A stretch of DNA of 64,000 bases from Mytilus trossulus. Lineage: Eukaryota; Mollusca; Bivalvia; Mytilida; Mytilidae. This document shows positions 11,961 through 36,758 of this stretch, in pieces; the stretch's first letter is position 1; every line of letters starts with the position of its first letter. The translations under genes were made by a program, and so were the position numbers. Under the pieces are notes generated by a model. It did not search any database. It saw only the letters and a list, made by a program, of their open reading frames with translations, and was not told the origin of the DNA. The stretch lies in contig NC_086375.1 of assembly GCF_036588685.1 (NCBI RefSeq), positions 41,261,270 through 41,325,269 of the forward strand. Reading direction: 5' to 3'.

Positions 11961-13475
11961 AATGAAACAAATCCAAAAATATGAGCATGTTCTTATCAGG
12001 TAATACATAATATTATAACTTTCATCGACGATGTTGATTTTTTTGTATGATAAGTAATAAGATACAAGAGCTAGATTTTTATCACATTTAATGCAAAAGT
12101 ATGTACATACATTAATAAATTATATATATTATAGCTTCTCCTTAGCAAATGCATATATTTTGTAATTTTTAGATTATTTCATCGCACGTACGTACACTTT
12201 ATACTTTAAAAAATAATGATATATAAGCATGTATATCATGCAAAATACAATTATTCTCATTACAAAAACTTCCATTAAAATTCAATGAAGCATGACAAAT
12301 GTCCAATTACACAAAAACTATCGAAACAAAACATAAGATTCCTTTATTAAATAATTAAAGAACAAAGTTTTCTGACACAACAATCACGTACGAAATGATG
12401 ATCTCTCTCCAATTTTCTTGTCTCTCATGTAAAAAAGAATCATTATTTTACAATATTTATGTTCACAGTTGTTCTATAGAGTCAACATAATGAAAAGTCA
12501 TCAAATCTGCTATCATCAAAATCTCCTACATATATATATTTTTTTTAAATTTAATGTAAACAGGTGTGTGTATATTTTAGATTTTGGATTCAAATTATCG
12601 AATTAAATAAAAAAAAATCATTTCTGAAAAAGGATAGCATTATAGTTTCCAACATAGTTTACCAACATCATAATATTTTGTCTTGCAGATATGTTAAAAT
12701 ACTGGTCATAACATATATGCATATGGAGAGGTTAAGAAAAGCAATGCTTTTAGCTTGGTATTTTGAAATTGTTGTGCATACCTAAATGAAAAAATGCATA
12801 TATAATATTGTGCAAAGTAAAATTATTTCATATGACATAAGGAGTATAATCGTGTATCATTTAATACTAATATTGTATTTAAAAGCTTCTACGGTAATTC
12901 AGTCATGGTTTGGAAATAATCGTCTTTTCAATGAAATCTTTCAGTTTGTGTTGTTATTGCATGAAATAACCAAGGTTCAATGAAATATTGACATAGAAAG
13001 TTTGTTATCCTTTCGAATAGTTCATATCACAATATTAGTAGACTTTGTTAACGTTAACATGAACAACCACTGTTTTCTTGTTCTGCAGAATCTAACACTT
13101 CTTTTGGTCGTAATTCAATATCTGTACAATTGTTAAGGAAAGTTCATACGAAGACACACAGCTATCTACAAAAGACAAAGCAAACCATGCTAAATTGAAA
13201 AGATAAGTCAAAAATTGAAATGGTTTGGCTTTCAAGAAATCAGCGATGCATATAAGATATCAAGCAATATACCCATATTACAGTGAAAACCTAAAGATCC
13301 CATCCCTTACATTTCATTTTGTCTGAATTATATTACTATACCTTCATACTATACCGAGATGCAATCTTAAAAAGGAAACAATACGTTATGAAATGCATTC
13401 TCCGAAGCGCTTTTCTGGACTTACATTTATCAGGAACGATCAAACTCGGAGATTTGAAGCCAAGGATGTTTAAGC

Positions 13476-14209
13476 GGCGTTTTGCATTTGCACCGATCTG
13501 CATTTCATTTGCGCCGATTTTTTCTTTCATTTGCGCCGATTTTTTTACAGGTAAATTACAAGTGAATAGATATAAAAAGATGTATGAGTGCCAATGAGAC
13601 AATTTTCCATCCAAGTCATGTAATTTTTTATTTATCATTTTGACCTCTTCTGTTAGCTAGTTGTACAGAGGAGAGGGGTGGTGGAAGAAGGCATACCAGA
13701 TACATCTTCAGAATTTTTCCTTGACCGTACCCACAGTTATTTAGCCTTTGTCTTTCGGCCATCGATCTGCCGCATGGTTATGCTCTTCAAGTCTGTGTTT
13801 TGACAATAGCCAGACCATCAGAATCCGTTGTGAGTCTGGCTTTACACGATATTATGGTACATCAGTGAGATAAGTTGTTATGTTTCATGACACTGATCTT
13901 CCGATATGTATGACCATCGATAATGAAGGAATAAGCAATTGACTCATCGGCTCATTTCAGTCCATGTCCAATTGTCCATTTTGTTACAACGAAGTTTAAG
14001 AACTATATCATATGAATCCAAATTAACTTAAACATAAGTGAACTACATTTATACTAGTAACCAGATTTTACCAATGGTATAGTGGACAAGTATTAACTTA
14101 CCTGTAAATCTAATTAGGAGCAAATATAAAATCGGCGCAAATGAAAAAAATTAAATCGGCGCAAATGAAAGAATGAAAATTTTAAAAATCGGCGCAAATG
14201 ACATACGCC
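13476..14209. mobile_element. Inverted-repeat element with a thrice-repeated subterminal motif
   Basis: Ends are inverted copies starting GGCGT. Each end carries three copies of the motif CATTTGCGCCGATTT: left at about 13484-13541 (the first one altered), right at about 14130-14201 on the other strand. Both arms then contain a TTTACAGGTAA block. A family B fragment is nested at about 13570-13620. Short frames on both strands here are not genes. Confidence 0.65.
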
Positions 14210-14749
14210 CTCTATAAGAACCGAAACATAGCTTCAATAAAAAAAAAGTACACCAAATTTGTATAAAACCTGACAGGCCAACAAAGCTACTCGTTAAAAA
14301 AATAACTTCGGAGTAATGTCACTTTATAACATTAATGTATATAGGTGAATTTTTTTTTTACAAAAATACTAAACTACAAAATGGAGTGCATATTATATTT
14401 ATAATGAACAAAAAACAGACCTAGGACAAGTGTCTGTGAAAAAAAGAAGTGCTTGTACAGCAATTTTGAACTAGTAAATTTATCATTTTTGGAAAGTAAA
14501 AAATGTATATGTTAAATTGGACAATCTTAACATAGAGTGCGAACGTTGGCTTTTTATGAGACATGCAATGGCAAAATGTGAGTCTAAGGTATCGACATGC
14601 ATAACAGTTAATAGAATAAGAAAGTAATGAATAAAGTAGAATAATGTTCAGTCTTATCCATTTTTTCACTGTAAAACATAAAATAATAAACAAAAATTCG
14701 AACTCCGAGGAAACTTCGATGATGAAAAATGGTACATTCAAATGCTCAA

Positions 14750-14880
14750 ACATATCAAACAAATTGACAACAACTGTCATATCCTGACTTGGAAAATCCA
14801 TTTTCTTATGTAGAAAATGGTAGATGAATCCTTGTTGTGCAGCTAGATGAACCTTTCACTTTTATGACAGTCGAATAGAT
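14750..14880 (-). repeat. Fragment of the second RT-element tail
   Basis: Reverse-complement match to 11820-11940 (CAACTGTCATATCCTGACTTGG, TGTAGAAAATGGT, CTTTCACTTTTATGACAG). Confidence 0.55.
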
Positions 14881-16524
14881 TCTAGTATATTGTCTTAGAT
14901 TGACAACTAATTACTACCACTTATTGCTTTTACAAAACTATAGATACTTGATTTCGTGGTTTTGTACAAGTCTCCACACTAGTATATATATAAAATTTAA
15001 CGCCGAAATAAATGGTTTCATCTTTTCTCAAGAAAATTAGCTCTCGACGAATAATAATAAATCAACACATGAATGCTTAGACTTCAAAGACACAATGTGT
15101 CAGAGGGTTCGTATAAATAGTACTAATCATTGTATTTTTTTTTTTTATCACATTCCTATAAATAGATCAATGATATGATCCATTTTATCTTTACCTCAAT
15201 TTCATCAAATTAATTATGAATTCTCTCGGTTAAAGTTGATCTTATACAATATAAAAAATCCAATGTATCCGAGATTCCAAATTCTTCAGGATACTAGTTT
15301 AATAAACATTTCTCTTACAAACAACAATCTACAAATGTTGGTTCCTATCATCATTAGCTGCAATACTATACAATTACTGTCATTTGATGACAAAAGACAG
15401 TAATTGTTTTATTCCATATTCCGAGAAAAATGTATTCAATGACAATCATTTACCAAAACAAATTTAACAAAAATTGCATGTAAAAGCGTGTGACGTTTAG
15501 CGCGGTGAATAACACTTTCTCAGGTGAATATGCTTTTTTATTAAAAATATATATTTATTCATATAGGGAAACCTACTAAAATAATACAAATATGTAATAT
15601 ACTGCATGTAAAAACCAGTTTTTATGTGTATTATGTGCAAATACATGAGAACCATAGGGAACTATATTTTAGTGTGAATACATTTAGTAACAGTAGGTAA
15701 CCTGTCCTGTTGTTAGGGAGGGTGGTGCCTAAGTAAAGATTTAGAACAAGTTCTAATCTTTCCAAAAAGTAAAACTCAACAACCAAAAATGTACCTAATC
15801 ACTGAAATACTGTACCGTCTGGATAATACATTTACCACTACAATTCTGATGTTTCAGTGTAGAAGACGCTGTAAAAATGACTTCTTAATTAAGGTTGCAA
15901 TCATTTCTGAAAATATCATATGCAACGGGTAGACTGGGTATAGAAATATATTCATCCTTAGACTAGCCAGTCGTGAGGTAAAACACCTTACTTAATGGGG
16001 CTTCTGTTTGTCTGAGCAGGGCATTAGATATTTAACAATGTCCGGGCGGAATGGTGTTCTTTAATCTGATGACTCGAGTATATCGCTTCAAAATATATCT
16101 GGCAGGGGGTCTACAGGTGGCTTGTTGTAACGAAAAATTCCTGTCCCTACAAAAAACCACCACACGCTCAAATATATCGCCTGTTTTACACATTTACAAG
16201 TATCACATAGACTTAAAATTATCAATAATAGTTTGACACTAAGGTCGAGGTCAGATGAACAATGCCAACCAGACATGTTCACCTAACAATCAGTCCATTA
16301 TCCAAATATATTTGCCCTATTGCTTATAACATCTAATGTTTACAATCAGGAACAGTTTCAAAATATTGACCAAAGAACTATGAAATTGATGTCAAGGTCA
16401 GATGAACCCTATCAGACATGTGTCCCTTGCAACCTTTCCAAAAGCAGCAAGTGGCCCTCCACTTTTGAAAAATAAAACGCAAAAAATTATGAAAATATCC
16501 CCCCCCCCCATTTTTAACCCCCTT

Positions 16525-16840
16525 TTAGTAATTACCACCAAACTCAATCCCAGCTTTCCCTTTGTGGTATGGTACCTTGCAGTACAATTTCAAGTAATTG
16601 TCTTGAAACTAGAAAATGCTTCATTTTTTACACCTTTTAAGCCCTTAATTCCTGAACGTTTGGAGCAATTACCACCAAACTTGATGACCTCCCTTTATGG
16701 TATGATACGTTGTATTACAATTTCAGAGAGATCCTTACGCTTAAACACAAATTATTGTCTGGAAACTAGAAAAATATGTTTTGCTCCTAATTCCTGAAGG
16801 TTTAGGGCAATTACCCCAAAACAAAATCCTCCATAACACA
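16525..16840. repeat. Short tandem repeat block, period about 140
   Basis: Three unit starts at about 16528, 16665 and 16808: (G/T)(C/A)AATTACC(A/C)C(C/A)AAAC. Units share TATGGTA, TTACAATTTCA-like, TTGTCT-GAAACTAGAAAA and TAATTCCTGAA-GTTT. The 131-residue plus-strand frame over them is read as chance. Confidence 0.5.
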
Positions 16841-19166
16841 AACAAAAAGTTTTGTCATAAACCTGTTAACTATGTAAAAGTTTCAGTCAATGAGCTATGA
16901 TGAGGGGGTGGGGGCTATATAATCTCCATAGAAATGATACTTGCAAATGCCTTAAACTTGCAAAACAAATACCATTGACTTAACATTAGAAGTTCATCTT
17001 ATACTGATCTAATCACAAACGTATACAGGTAAACTAAGAAAAAGATTTAAAGTCAACAGACCATGACTGGGGAAATAGGGCAAATATTCGCCCTAGAAAT
17101 GGGATGTGCTAATGCTTATACAACTGAATACCAACAAGCACTCTGTGAGCATTGCATGACAATGCATAGTCCACTACCAGTTAAAAATTCATTGTAATGG
17201 AACAAAATTCTAACTTGATCTACAACTTGTCATGATGTAACTACATAAAATTACAAACAAGCCTACCACTAAATTATTCAAACAATATTCAATAGAAAAG
17301 GGAAAAAAAATCCCAATTATCATTTAGTTAAATATAATGTCTTTTACAAATCTTTTAAATGATGAGGTATTTCCATTTGAACAGAAATCTAGTAATAAAT
17401 AAGTATTTCATTAAAAATTTAATTCGAGGGAAAGGGCTTTAACTGAACAATGAGAAAAGATTAAATCAACAAAATCAACTTGTCATGACAAACCAATACA
17501 CGAAAACAATACACGAAATATCAAATCAATTTCTTGAAGCATGAAGAAGAAAAGTCTGGAAAACTGATTTGCCAGACTGACGAATGGATAGACAGACTGA
17601 CAGAGTGCAAACCTAAAGTCCCCTTCGACTTTGTTGATAGAGGATTTACTAATATAAGCCTACCATTATTAGGGACGACATCAAAAGTTCAATGTAAGAT
17701 AAAAAACTAAATTCACATAGTTTTATCACTGACCCCCACACCCCCCTCTTAACTTAATTTGGGAAAAATTGAATTACCAATAGGGATATATGTAAAAATC
17801 GATTTTAGATATACAAAACTTGCAAAATTACCATGGAAGATACTGTAAACCAACTTATTTTCACTAGCTATTTATTTCCACAACTCGTTTCAGCGCTCCT
17901 ACTTATGGTAATAGATATATTAACTAAGGTTAACATCAAAACCAAGATAAACTTGAAGGCAAACTTGAACAAAGTCACTGAACTATGAAATATGACTCCA
18001 ATTTATAGATGTATACTGATATTTGGTTGTGAAGGACTATACACATGTCTATGGGTACACAGTGTAAAACACGTCTTGTGCAAAAGTTAAGGTAGAACTA
18101 GTCTCCATTTTCACTACATATAAAAACAAAACTTAAATCTCAATTTGTTTTATTAATTTTTTATATAAAACTTTTGTAATATTTCATAAATATATCATAT
18201 TCTAAACCAAACTGTATATAAATATTCCCACCTCTGATTTTAAAACTGAATTAAAACAGAGTTGCTTCCCCTATCTGTGCCATAAACAAATTAAACCTCA
18301 CTAAATACAAAATAATATAGTAAACATCCTTACAATGATAAATTCCTAGCACAGATCTTTGATTGTAGTAAATAATAACTAACAATATTTTCCTACATGC
18401 TCATTCATATAGCATTGATAAAAATTTATTCCAAATAATATATATGGTAACAATATTTAATAGACAAATCCCATATTTGTGTGGATGCAAATGCAAAAAA
18501 AAGTTAAATTGCCAAATAATTCAACAAGAAAATATATTAAGGGCTCGTAAAAATGTTAGGTGTTATCATGAACATTTATGCATGTATGATCTATGAAAGC
18601 AAATGATGTGTCTTTCAGACATGGATGACAGCCATTAATAAAATTTCAAGTAAATGCTACTACTTTGGCTTTTAGGCAACTGTAGCCGGTCAAGCATACA
18701 ATGTAGGTCATGATGATCTAAATGTTATAGAATAGTATTACATAAACTATAAAACATTGTAGAAATATGACGCTATTATCAACTTTGACACATATCTATA
18801 TTAAGGACCTATTGTGGGAAAAGAAAAGTCCCAAAAACAAAAGCTATTAAAATTGACTGGGGAAAGTCATAGGTATTGGTACATCAGATATTTATAGCAT
18901 ACTGCAAATTATCTAATGATGATTTTATAATGAAATACTGTCATATGTATGGTATGCTCTGGCAGTCTGAACTTTTCTTTATGAAAATGAAAATAAACTT
19001 AATGAATTTGTTAACCTTGGGGACATTAATTGAACTACAAACAACCAAAATTTCAAGCTGAGAAAAGATATGTATTTGAATTGAATGTAATTTTAATACC
19101 AGCAGAGTGAAATTTTGTTGAAGAATTGCTGTGGAGTTAAAATGGTTTGAGACATGTTTTTTTCTC

Positions 19167-19195
19167 TTTCTTTTTTTTTTTTTTTTTTTTTTTAA
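19167..19195. repeat. Poly-T tract
   Basis: Run of about 24-28 T, lying about 1.9 kb beyond the Rab6 stop codon. Could be an A-tail of a retroposed sequence on the minus strand; no clear element body was seen. Confidence 0.6.
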
Positions 19196-21085
19196 ATCTG
19201 ATGGGTTCCAAACAAATTGAAACTTTAGAACATCTTAAGTCTAAATAGCATGTTAAAATGACTCAGATGTTGAACAAGACGAATTCACTGTAAAAGATTA
19301 AACATAGCCTTTTTATAAATCACAGAAATATAATCTCATAGACTTGTAAAGAATTATTCCTAATTCCACAATGAAAAAAGTCATCTTAGGTGTATTGTAA
19401 CTCCTATTTTATTTTCATAATTTTGATCATTTAAAAAGATCAGATCAAACTAAGACAATCTACAGCTCTTTGGACTATTTTATTCAGACTGTATATGAAT
19501 TTTAGGCTGTGTAATTATTTTTACTAATTTGAATAACAAATACTCATTAGTAATGAAGATGTAACTCTCACCTATCTTTTTCTCAGAAAATCCATGAAAG
19601 AACTGCAAAAACATAGAAAAAAATGTATGTAATATTTTTTTCTTTTCTTGAGTATACATATTACAGTTAATTTATCAGATGAGAAAATGAAATGTAGAGT
19701 TTAGGTAAATGAGAAAGCAAACCAGCATCACAACAAACCAATTGACACCTTCTTCAACAGAATTGAGTTTCTACACATAAAACAAGTATGAAATTAGTCT
19801 AAGACATGGAAAAAAGATCATGAATTGTTGATTAAATTAGGACTAAAAAAGCAAGTTGATATGATCAAGCAACCACAACTCATCTAAAAAGCTTCAAAAA
19901 ATTATTTCTAAATTATGATTGACCTTAACGTCCTGATATTTAAACAAAACCAAGCCATAAAAATATTATATCAGTCATTTTCATTGTTAAATTTGGAGGG
20001 TGGGCTTTTTTTCTGGTATAATTACAAATGATTTTTTATTTACATGCCATAACTTATGATTAAAAAAAAAGACTGAGCATGGTCTGGCAACAATAAGAAA
20101 GCTATCTTATTCACCATTTTTTTCTTTTTTTCTTTTGAATGTCAACACTTATCACAAACATAAACAAAGCAATAAGCAACTAAATAACATAATATACAAT
20201 TCAATTAAAGCTGCACCAATATGTGTATTGGTGTAAAACATTAATTACAGAGTCACAGATTGATTAATTAAATTAGGTTCACCATATACAAAGCAACAAA
20301 AAAATAAGTAATCAAAAATTAGATTTAAACAAAATTTGTTTACATTAATTTTATAGTAAAATAATTTGTATATTTTACATGTTATTTATTATCTTAAGTA
20401 TTCAAACATTTTTTTGTTCATCAATGTAATTATATGGCTTATGTTTTAATAGCTGAAAAGGGTCATGTTCTTGAAAAATAATATAATTCCAACAAAAAAA
20501 AAAGAATCTAGATATGTATCGTTGGAACAGACCATGGACAGAAGAGTAATTTTACCCCAAAAATTGTTTTTAAAATTTTGTTTTTGTTGCCCTTGTTCTG
20601 AATTTTTAATTTTCTTTATAAGTATTTTAGATATTTGGACCAAACATCTAGAAGAGAGAATAAAAGATTTCTTATTTAAAACTTTACCTGTAATAGCAAT
20701 GTATTTCAGTTATTTTGAAACCAAGTACATAACCAAATGAAAACGACAACAAACATAAAAATTTCTCCATTTCAAATAGTTCTTCATTTGAAATTGTACA
20801 CATTTTGATTTTACATAGTAAATACACCATTTACAGAATAAAAACAGTAAGTCTGGCAAATAAATAAAAGTAATACATGTTCACAATGCAACCAGCAACA
20901 AAAACACATGTAGCTGTCTTATGTCAATAATTGATGCATCCTAAAATTTCCCTTCTGGCATTTTCAATGTCTCATGCAGGAAATTGTAGGTATAAAATCC
21001 CAGGTTTTTTTGGTGGTAAAATAATGCACATCGATCATGCAAAATGCAGTAGACAACACGAAAATAAAAAGAGACGGAGTTTGTA

Positions 21086-31480
<10,395 letters not shown>

Positions 31481-31994
31481 GACCTTCCTCAACATTCCCT
31501 TTGTTGAATGTTGATTTTTTTTCTTAGTTCATCAATTTATAATAACGAAAAATAGTCTGGGTGGGGAAATTTCAACCTGAAAGAATTTTCTGGTCTAGTT
31601 TTAATTATTTTTTTTAAAATTAAATATATCGAAAAGTTCCAAAACTGTTGACCGTGCGTCCGTCCTCTGAGGGGTTCAACGGTAAACAAACTAGTTTACT
31701 AATTTGAGCAAACAGTTGTATCTATTTATTTGATTTATTTGTTAAACTGTGTGCAATTTAAAAAAAATGTCATTGACAAACATATGTTGACTTGTGTATT
31801 CGTCATTATTCCATATGAAACTCTTCTGTTTGTTCTAAGTCTATAAATTTTAATATAAAATTCAAGAAACATATGATACACAAATTTTAAGAAACAAGCT
31901 AGCCTTCTATTCTTGAAGAGTGTTACTGATAAAGGTAAGCATGATTAATAAATTCACGAAAAAGCCAATTTGTCATTAACAATAAAATTGAGAA

Positions 31995-32120
31995 AAGCCT
32001 GAAATGGGGAATGTGTCACTAAGAGACAACAACCCCGGCGACCATGCATGTACCAGGCAACAGCAGAAGGTCATGTATTGGCATTGTATACGTACAGAGG
32101 TATACATATATACCAATTCA
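31995..32120 (-). repeat. Family C fragment, reverse
   Basis: CCTGAAATGGGGAATGTGTC, CAACAACCCCGGCGACCATG, GGCAACAGCAGAAGGTCATG. Confidence 0.5.
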
Positions 32121-32299
32121 AATTTATAACTATTGGTTTAAAAAATCGATTTACGCTGAATAATAAGTTGGAAATGATATTTCTCTATAACAGTCTGTTT
32201 GGTTTCAACTCCGTCAAATAAGGCTAAAACATCACTTAGGTTTTATAGGCGGTATATATACTATATTACTCTGTCTTATCGATCCGTAACAATAACTCA

Positions 32300-32790
32300 T
32301 TCTAAAAGGTTACCATTAAAGGACTAGGTTCACTAAGTACAAAAAATGGCCCTGTCCAAAAAAAATATTTCATCAGTAATTAATTGACTATCTGCATGTT
32401 TGCTATATAAAAACAAGTTTTCAAATTTCAATATTTCACTAATTCTGCATTTTTGGGGAACACTGAGTAATTAGATCTTTGAATATTGTAAATTATTTGT
32501 ATTACTATTGATTTTGTTATCATTCAATTAAAATCAAACTAAAGACTATAACACTATTGTTATATAACATTGAGAATATACATATATGCACATGCATGGT
32601 TCTACAATCAGTTTCAATACCTGTTTCTTGACATTGCACGAGGTCATTTTTTTCTCTTACTCAGTGTTTTTGACGTATTTACACTAAATCCATTGGATGT
32701 TGGATGTGCACTGAATGATAAACGAGTCTTCTAAAGATTCAAGATTTTTTTGGTTAGTTGTTATTGGCTTTGAACTAGCTTGTTAAGCGC
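32300..32790 (+). repeat. Family A copy (5' half)
   Basis: Shares GACATTGCACGAGGTCATTT, AAATCCATTGGATGTTGGAT and GGCTTTGAACTAGCTTG with 4450-4830. Confidence 0.55.
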
Positions 32791-33469
32791 AAGTGTTTTC
32801 CATAGGTTTATCCTTCTGTTTTAAACATGTGATTGTCTGTAATTGAACGGTATATTCCGGGTACATACAAAGCCTGTCAAAAACTACATAAGACTTCATG
32901 AAATCGCCCACTTGTGTACCTGGCAATGTGTACTGTTATACGACGTTTCAGTAATTTATACTTTTTTTCATAAGCGTAATTGAAAAGTTCTTACAATTTT
33001 AACACTTGTAGCAAGCGTTTATTTCTCATTAAAAGTTACGGAAAGGTAAACAGTTCCTGCTGCACATGTCATACGCGTCGTGTGGGTCATGCAATTTCAA
33101 ATCCAGTGGCATGTCGTTTTCGGTAATGTCACAATTTAGGATAAGGGAATGGAATCGAAAGTTCCAAAAAAGCTCAACCATATCTTAATGGCGCCCGAAA
33201 ACTTTCTAAGGTGTCATAAATACATTTTACAAAGTTCGCTGTTTGTTTCGCTCCGTCAGCACGTCTTTTTATCCTTATTTAGTTCTATCAAAACCTTAGA
33301 TTTCAACTCTTTAAACCCTTATTTTAAACTGAAAAATAGTCTAAAAGAAATAATCCACAAAATATTTAGTATGAAATTAGATCATACACTATAAAGTTAT
33401 TTATTTGGGATACCATCCGACATATTTGGTTAATAAATAACAAAAACTGAAACATACTACACCGAGGAA

Positions 33470-34790
33470 CAAATGATCAGTATATATGATTTTCTAGTAG
33501 AAAACTTATTTGTTGAATTTGGAGGTATACTTTTTCAACAAATTGTCGGCATTCCTATGGAATTAGGCTGTATTCCTCTCCTTTCCTACCTCTTCTTACT
33601 TTCCTACGAGTCGGAGTTTCTCCAGACACTTGTCAAAACAAGAAGACCAAAAAGCCATATCATTTAATTCCACATTAAGAATTATTGATGATGTCTTTCT
33701 GTTAACAATCCCAACTTTTCTGATACGGTTCCTTTGATATATCCCCAAGAACCAGAAATTAAAGAAACAGAATACGCAACTCCCTATGGTTCATTTTGGA
33801 CATATACCTCGAATTAGACGTAAGCGGTCATCTCAGCACCAGAAACGTATGACATAATTTAAAAACTATATAAATCTAATTTCCTTCACAAAAGTAGCAA
33901 TTTACCAACTTCACCTGTATATGGGATATATATATTTTCAACTCATTCGATATTCAAGAGCTTGCAGTTCTACTCAGACTTAGTAAAACGTTAACACTGT
34001 CTGTGCAGAAGGTTGACGAACTAGGGTCATGGCATATAATATCGCGTCCTTTAAAAAAAGATATTCAGAAGATACCAACCCCTTGTTTATAGATATTCCA
34101 TATTATCTTCATACATAATACATGATGGTCTTGACCTATCGATTATAGGTTCTGGTGTTGTTTATAATCATAATTACGTGCTATAGTGTTCTTTTTATAT
34201 GTCTTTGTTTATTTTCAAACTTTGCTGTTTAGTCCATTTTTGGTAACGTCCTTTTGCGTGTCGATATTTGTACAGCTATCCATTGCGTTATTGTGTTATG
34301 GATAATTTTGCATTCTTGTCTTTCATGTTTGCTTATGTGCTTTGTTTAAAGAGTGTTAACATGCCATTTTATTTGCTATTTTGACAAAGTTCATATAGTG
34401 GTTAAGATTATATTACATTGTACTATGTTGTACCCCAATTTGGACATTTCAACCTTTTAAGTCTATTTGTTTTTTCTGACACGTTGTTTTCAATATAGTC
34501 TAATGGAACATTTTGCGAATGTCATACAAGTGAAAAATTTCGCTAGCTATGAAATATGTTTCGAGCCATCATTTTATTTACCTTATTATTTACAATATTT
34601 ATATAGCGCATTATCTAATTGAAATTACTCTCAGCGCTTATTTTCTATATAAAGAAATGACTGTGTGACCGTGTCAAGTCTGGCATATGATAGTTGTTTT
34701 CTATTCGTTTGATGTGTTGGAGCTTTTGATTTTGACATTTGACAAGGAACTTTCCGTTTTGAATTTTCCATGGAGTTCGATATTTTAGTT
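33470..34790 (+). mobile_element. Plus-strand RT-element remnant with 3' tail
   Basis: 33473-33667 reads FLVENLFVEFGGILFQQIVG, IPMELGCIPLLSYLF and YESEFLQTLVK, the RT palm region of the same broad family (GIPMG replaced by GIPMEL). Farther on, about 33915-33975, a degraded TSPVYGIYIF segment corresponds to APAYGVYISQL. 34200-34790 is a different 3' tail, also seen at 11560-11960. Inactive. Confidence 0.65.
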
Positions 34791-34949
34791 ATTTTCTTTT
34801 TACTTTTTACATTTTACTTTATTTCTTTTAAGTGCAAAACATTGTTTATTTTCATTCTGAAAAATCTTGTACCTACTTCTCATTCTTCTCCGTGTTCTGT
34901 CTGAATTCTATCATTTTAAGTGATATCAAATAGGTATCTGAGGTTCCAC

Positions 34950-35093
34950 GATTATAATTTCATACGCCAGACGCGCGTTTCGTCTACCTAAGATTCATCA
35001 ATGAAGCTCAGATCAAAATAGTTATAAAGCCAAATAAGTTTAATGTTGAGCATGAAGGACCCAAAATTCCAAAAAAGTTGTGCCAAATGCGGG
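34950..35093 (+). repeat. Interspersed repeat family G (CGCCAGACGCGCGTTTCGTC), left part
   Basis: CGCCAGACGCGCGTTTCGTC then AAGATTCATCAATGAAGCTC, AAATAGTTATAAAGCC and GGACCCAAAATTCCAAAAAA. Interrupted by the retroelement at 35094-36758; the remainder resumes at 36759. Confidence 0.65.
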
Positions 35094-36758
35094 CAAAAGA
35101 AGGACGAAAAATACCAGAGGGACAGTCAAACTCATAAATCGAAAAAAAAAACTGACAACGCCATGGGTAAAAATTAAAAGGACAAACAGACAAACAATAG
35201 TACACATGCCACAACATAGAAAACTAAAGAATAAACAACACAAACGATATTAGGTGCTCCGAAAGGGTAAGCAAATCCTGATCCGCATGTGGCGCCCGTC
35301 TTGTTGCTTATGAGATAAAAAATCTGGTAAATAGTCTAGTTCGGTAGGTCACATTTATGAAAGGGAAGGGGATTGTAGGTACGACATAAAGAACATATCC
35401 GATATCATTTGTGAAACGGGATTCCATAGCCGTCTACCAACTCGTGATGGCGTCTGTAAAATATACGCAGAGATGATTTCAGCTTCACCATTTGAAACTC
35501 TTGATTTAATAGCTTCCTTGTGAGCAACCACCCTATATCAAGAAAATTATGATAGGAAATGCAAGCACGGAAATATCGTATCAATTGGGAGATATATACA
35601 CCGTATGCAGGTGCTGCTGGAATGTTGCTACTAAGAAATGGAAAGTTCTCAATTGGAAAGCTGAAATCATCTCTTTTGTCGTAAAGTTTTGTTTTCAATC
35701 GACTCTCATTGTCAATTTCTAGATGTAAGTCAATATATGAGGCCGACTTAACTGTATCTGTTGTATCCTTTATTTATAGTTCAATTGGTTAGATGCGTTC
35801 GACATAGTCACCAAATTTTGAATTATTTACTTGAAATAACATCATCTATATAGCGGAAAGTATAGTAAAGGGTAAAATTGCTAACTTCTTATCTTTCTTC
35901 ATAAGAAATTCTTGTATGAAATCAGCCTCATAATAATAAAGTCGGCAAGAAGAGGGGAACAATTCGTTCCCATTGGAATGCGAAAGTCTGTTGAAAAACA
36001 ATTCCCCGAACGTAACAAATATGTTGTCAATCAAGAGTCAAGAAATCAGGCATCTTGATGATGTCAGTTTCAGAGAATTTTTTGTATGAATCAAAGTGAT
36101 CATGATCCTTTACAAAGTAGGTTTTATCCCTTCCCAAGACAAGATACTTGTATCTTCATTTGCCATTCTATTAATGAAACAAAGCAATACCAACTCTTTC
36201 AATTTGTCTTTTAGTTTGGATATGGGATTCTTGTATAAAGTGAAGGAAACTCAAATGTATTTATACTATTACAAGATGACAGAGCGTTAGATTGTATGTA
36301 CTCTAAAAGATCTTTGGAATTTTTTAAGTATCCAAATTTAATTCATGATACCTCTAGAAAAAGCAGTTTCATAATACTAGTAACTTTGAAGCCCGTCTTT
36401 GATTGCTGATAAAATATTGTTAATAATTTAGAAAGAGGTTTCGTTGAGCACATGGAAGACCCAGCAATATACCGTTGTTTGTAAGGACACTTATGCAGTT
36501 TAGGTATCAAATACAGTGATGGAAGATCCAGTTCATCATCTTTGGTTGAAATTCCAAAGGAACATAGAACAGACCTTTGCTTATCCAGGATTTCCTCTTT
36601 GGTAAGTGTCGTGAGGGTTTATGTTGGGTTTCTAAGCGAATTGTCAATACCTAATTCGTTTATCAAGCAGTTAATGTAATGAGTTTTACATACAAAAACG
36701 ATGTTGTTTGGGGCTTTATCTGCGGGGACAGCAACATATTTGTCATGAAAGTAGGATA
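35094..36758 (-). mobile_element. Longer, 5'-truncated copy of the same retroelement
   Basis: Minus-strand frames, interrupted by frameshifts, read YVAVPADKAPNNIVFV, LTKEEILDKQRSVLCSFGIS, LPSLYLIPKLHKCPYKQRYI, FVTFGELFFNR, YYEADFIQEFLMKKDKKLAI, FRYIDDV (intact catalytic motif, shifted frame) and AAPAYGVYISQLIRYFRAC. This covers most of an RT domain. The tail at 35094-35300 matches 9073-9300. The copy interrupts another repeat, with about 40 bases of that repeat on both sides. Confidence 0.75.

Larger units (their letters stand above)
14210..21085. other. Gene-poor stretch 3' of Rab6
   Basis: Holds an RT-tail fragment, the period-140 repeat and poly-T. Some part near 21085 must be the Rab6 3' UTR, but its end could not be fixed. 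Short frames are random in character. Confidence 0.4.

Noticed and set aside
13319-13638. Overlapping 92- and 100-residue frames on both strands
   Set aside because: They cover the end of an inverted-repeat element with repeated CGCCGATTT motifs, not a gene.
16402-16797. A 131-residue plus-strand frame
   Set aside because: It runs through a period-140 DNA repeat and shows no domain. The repeated unit is read differently in each copy.
35008-35243. Minus-strand frames rich in Phe/Cys
   Set aside because: They are translations of the retroelement tail and the neighbouring repeat; the same pattern appears at the other tail copies (40733-41042 and 43788-44027).
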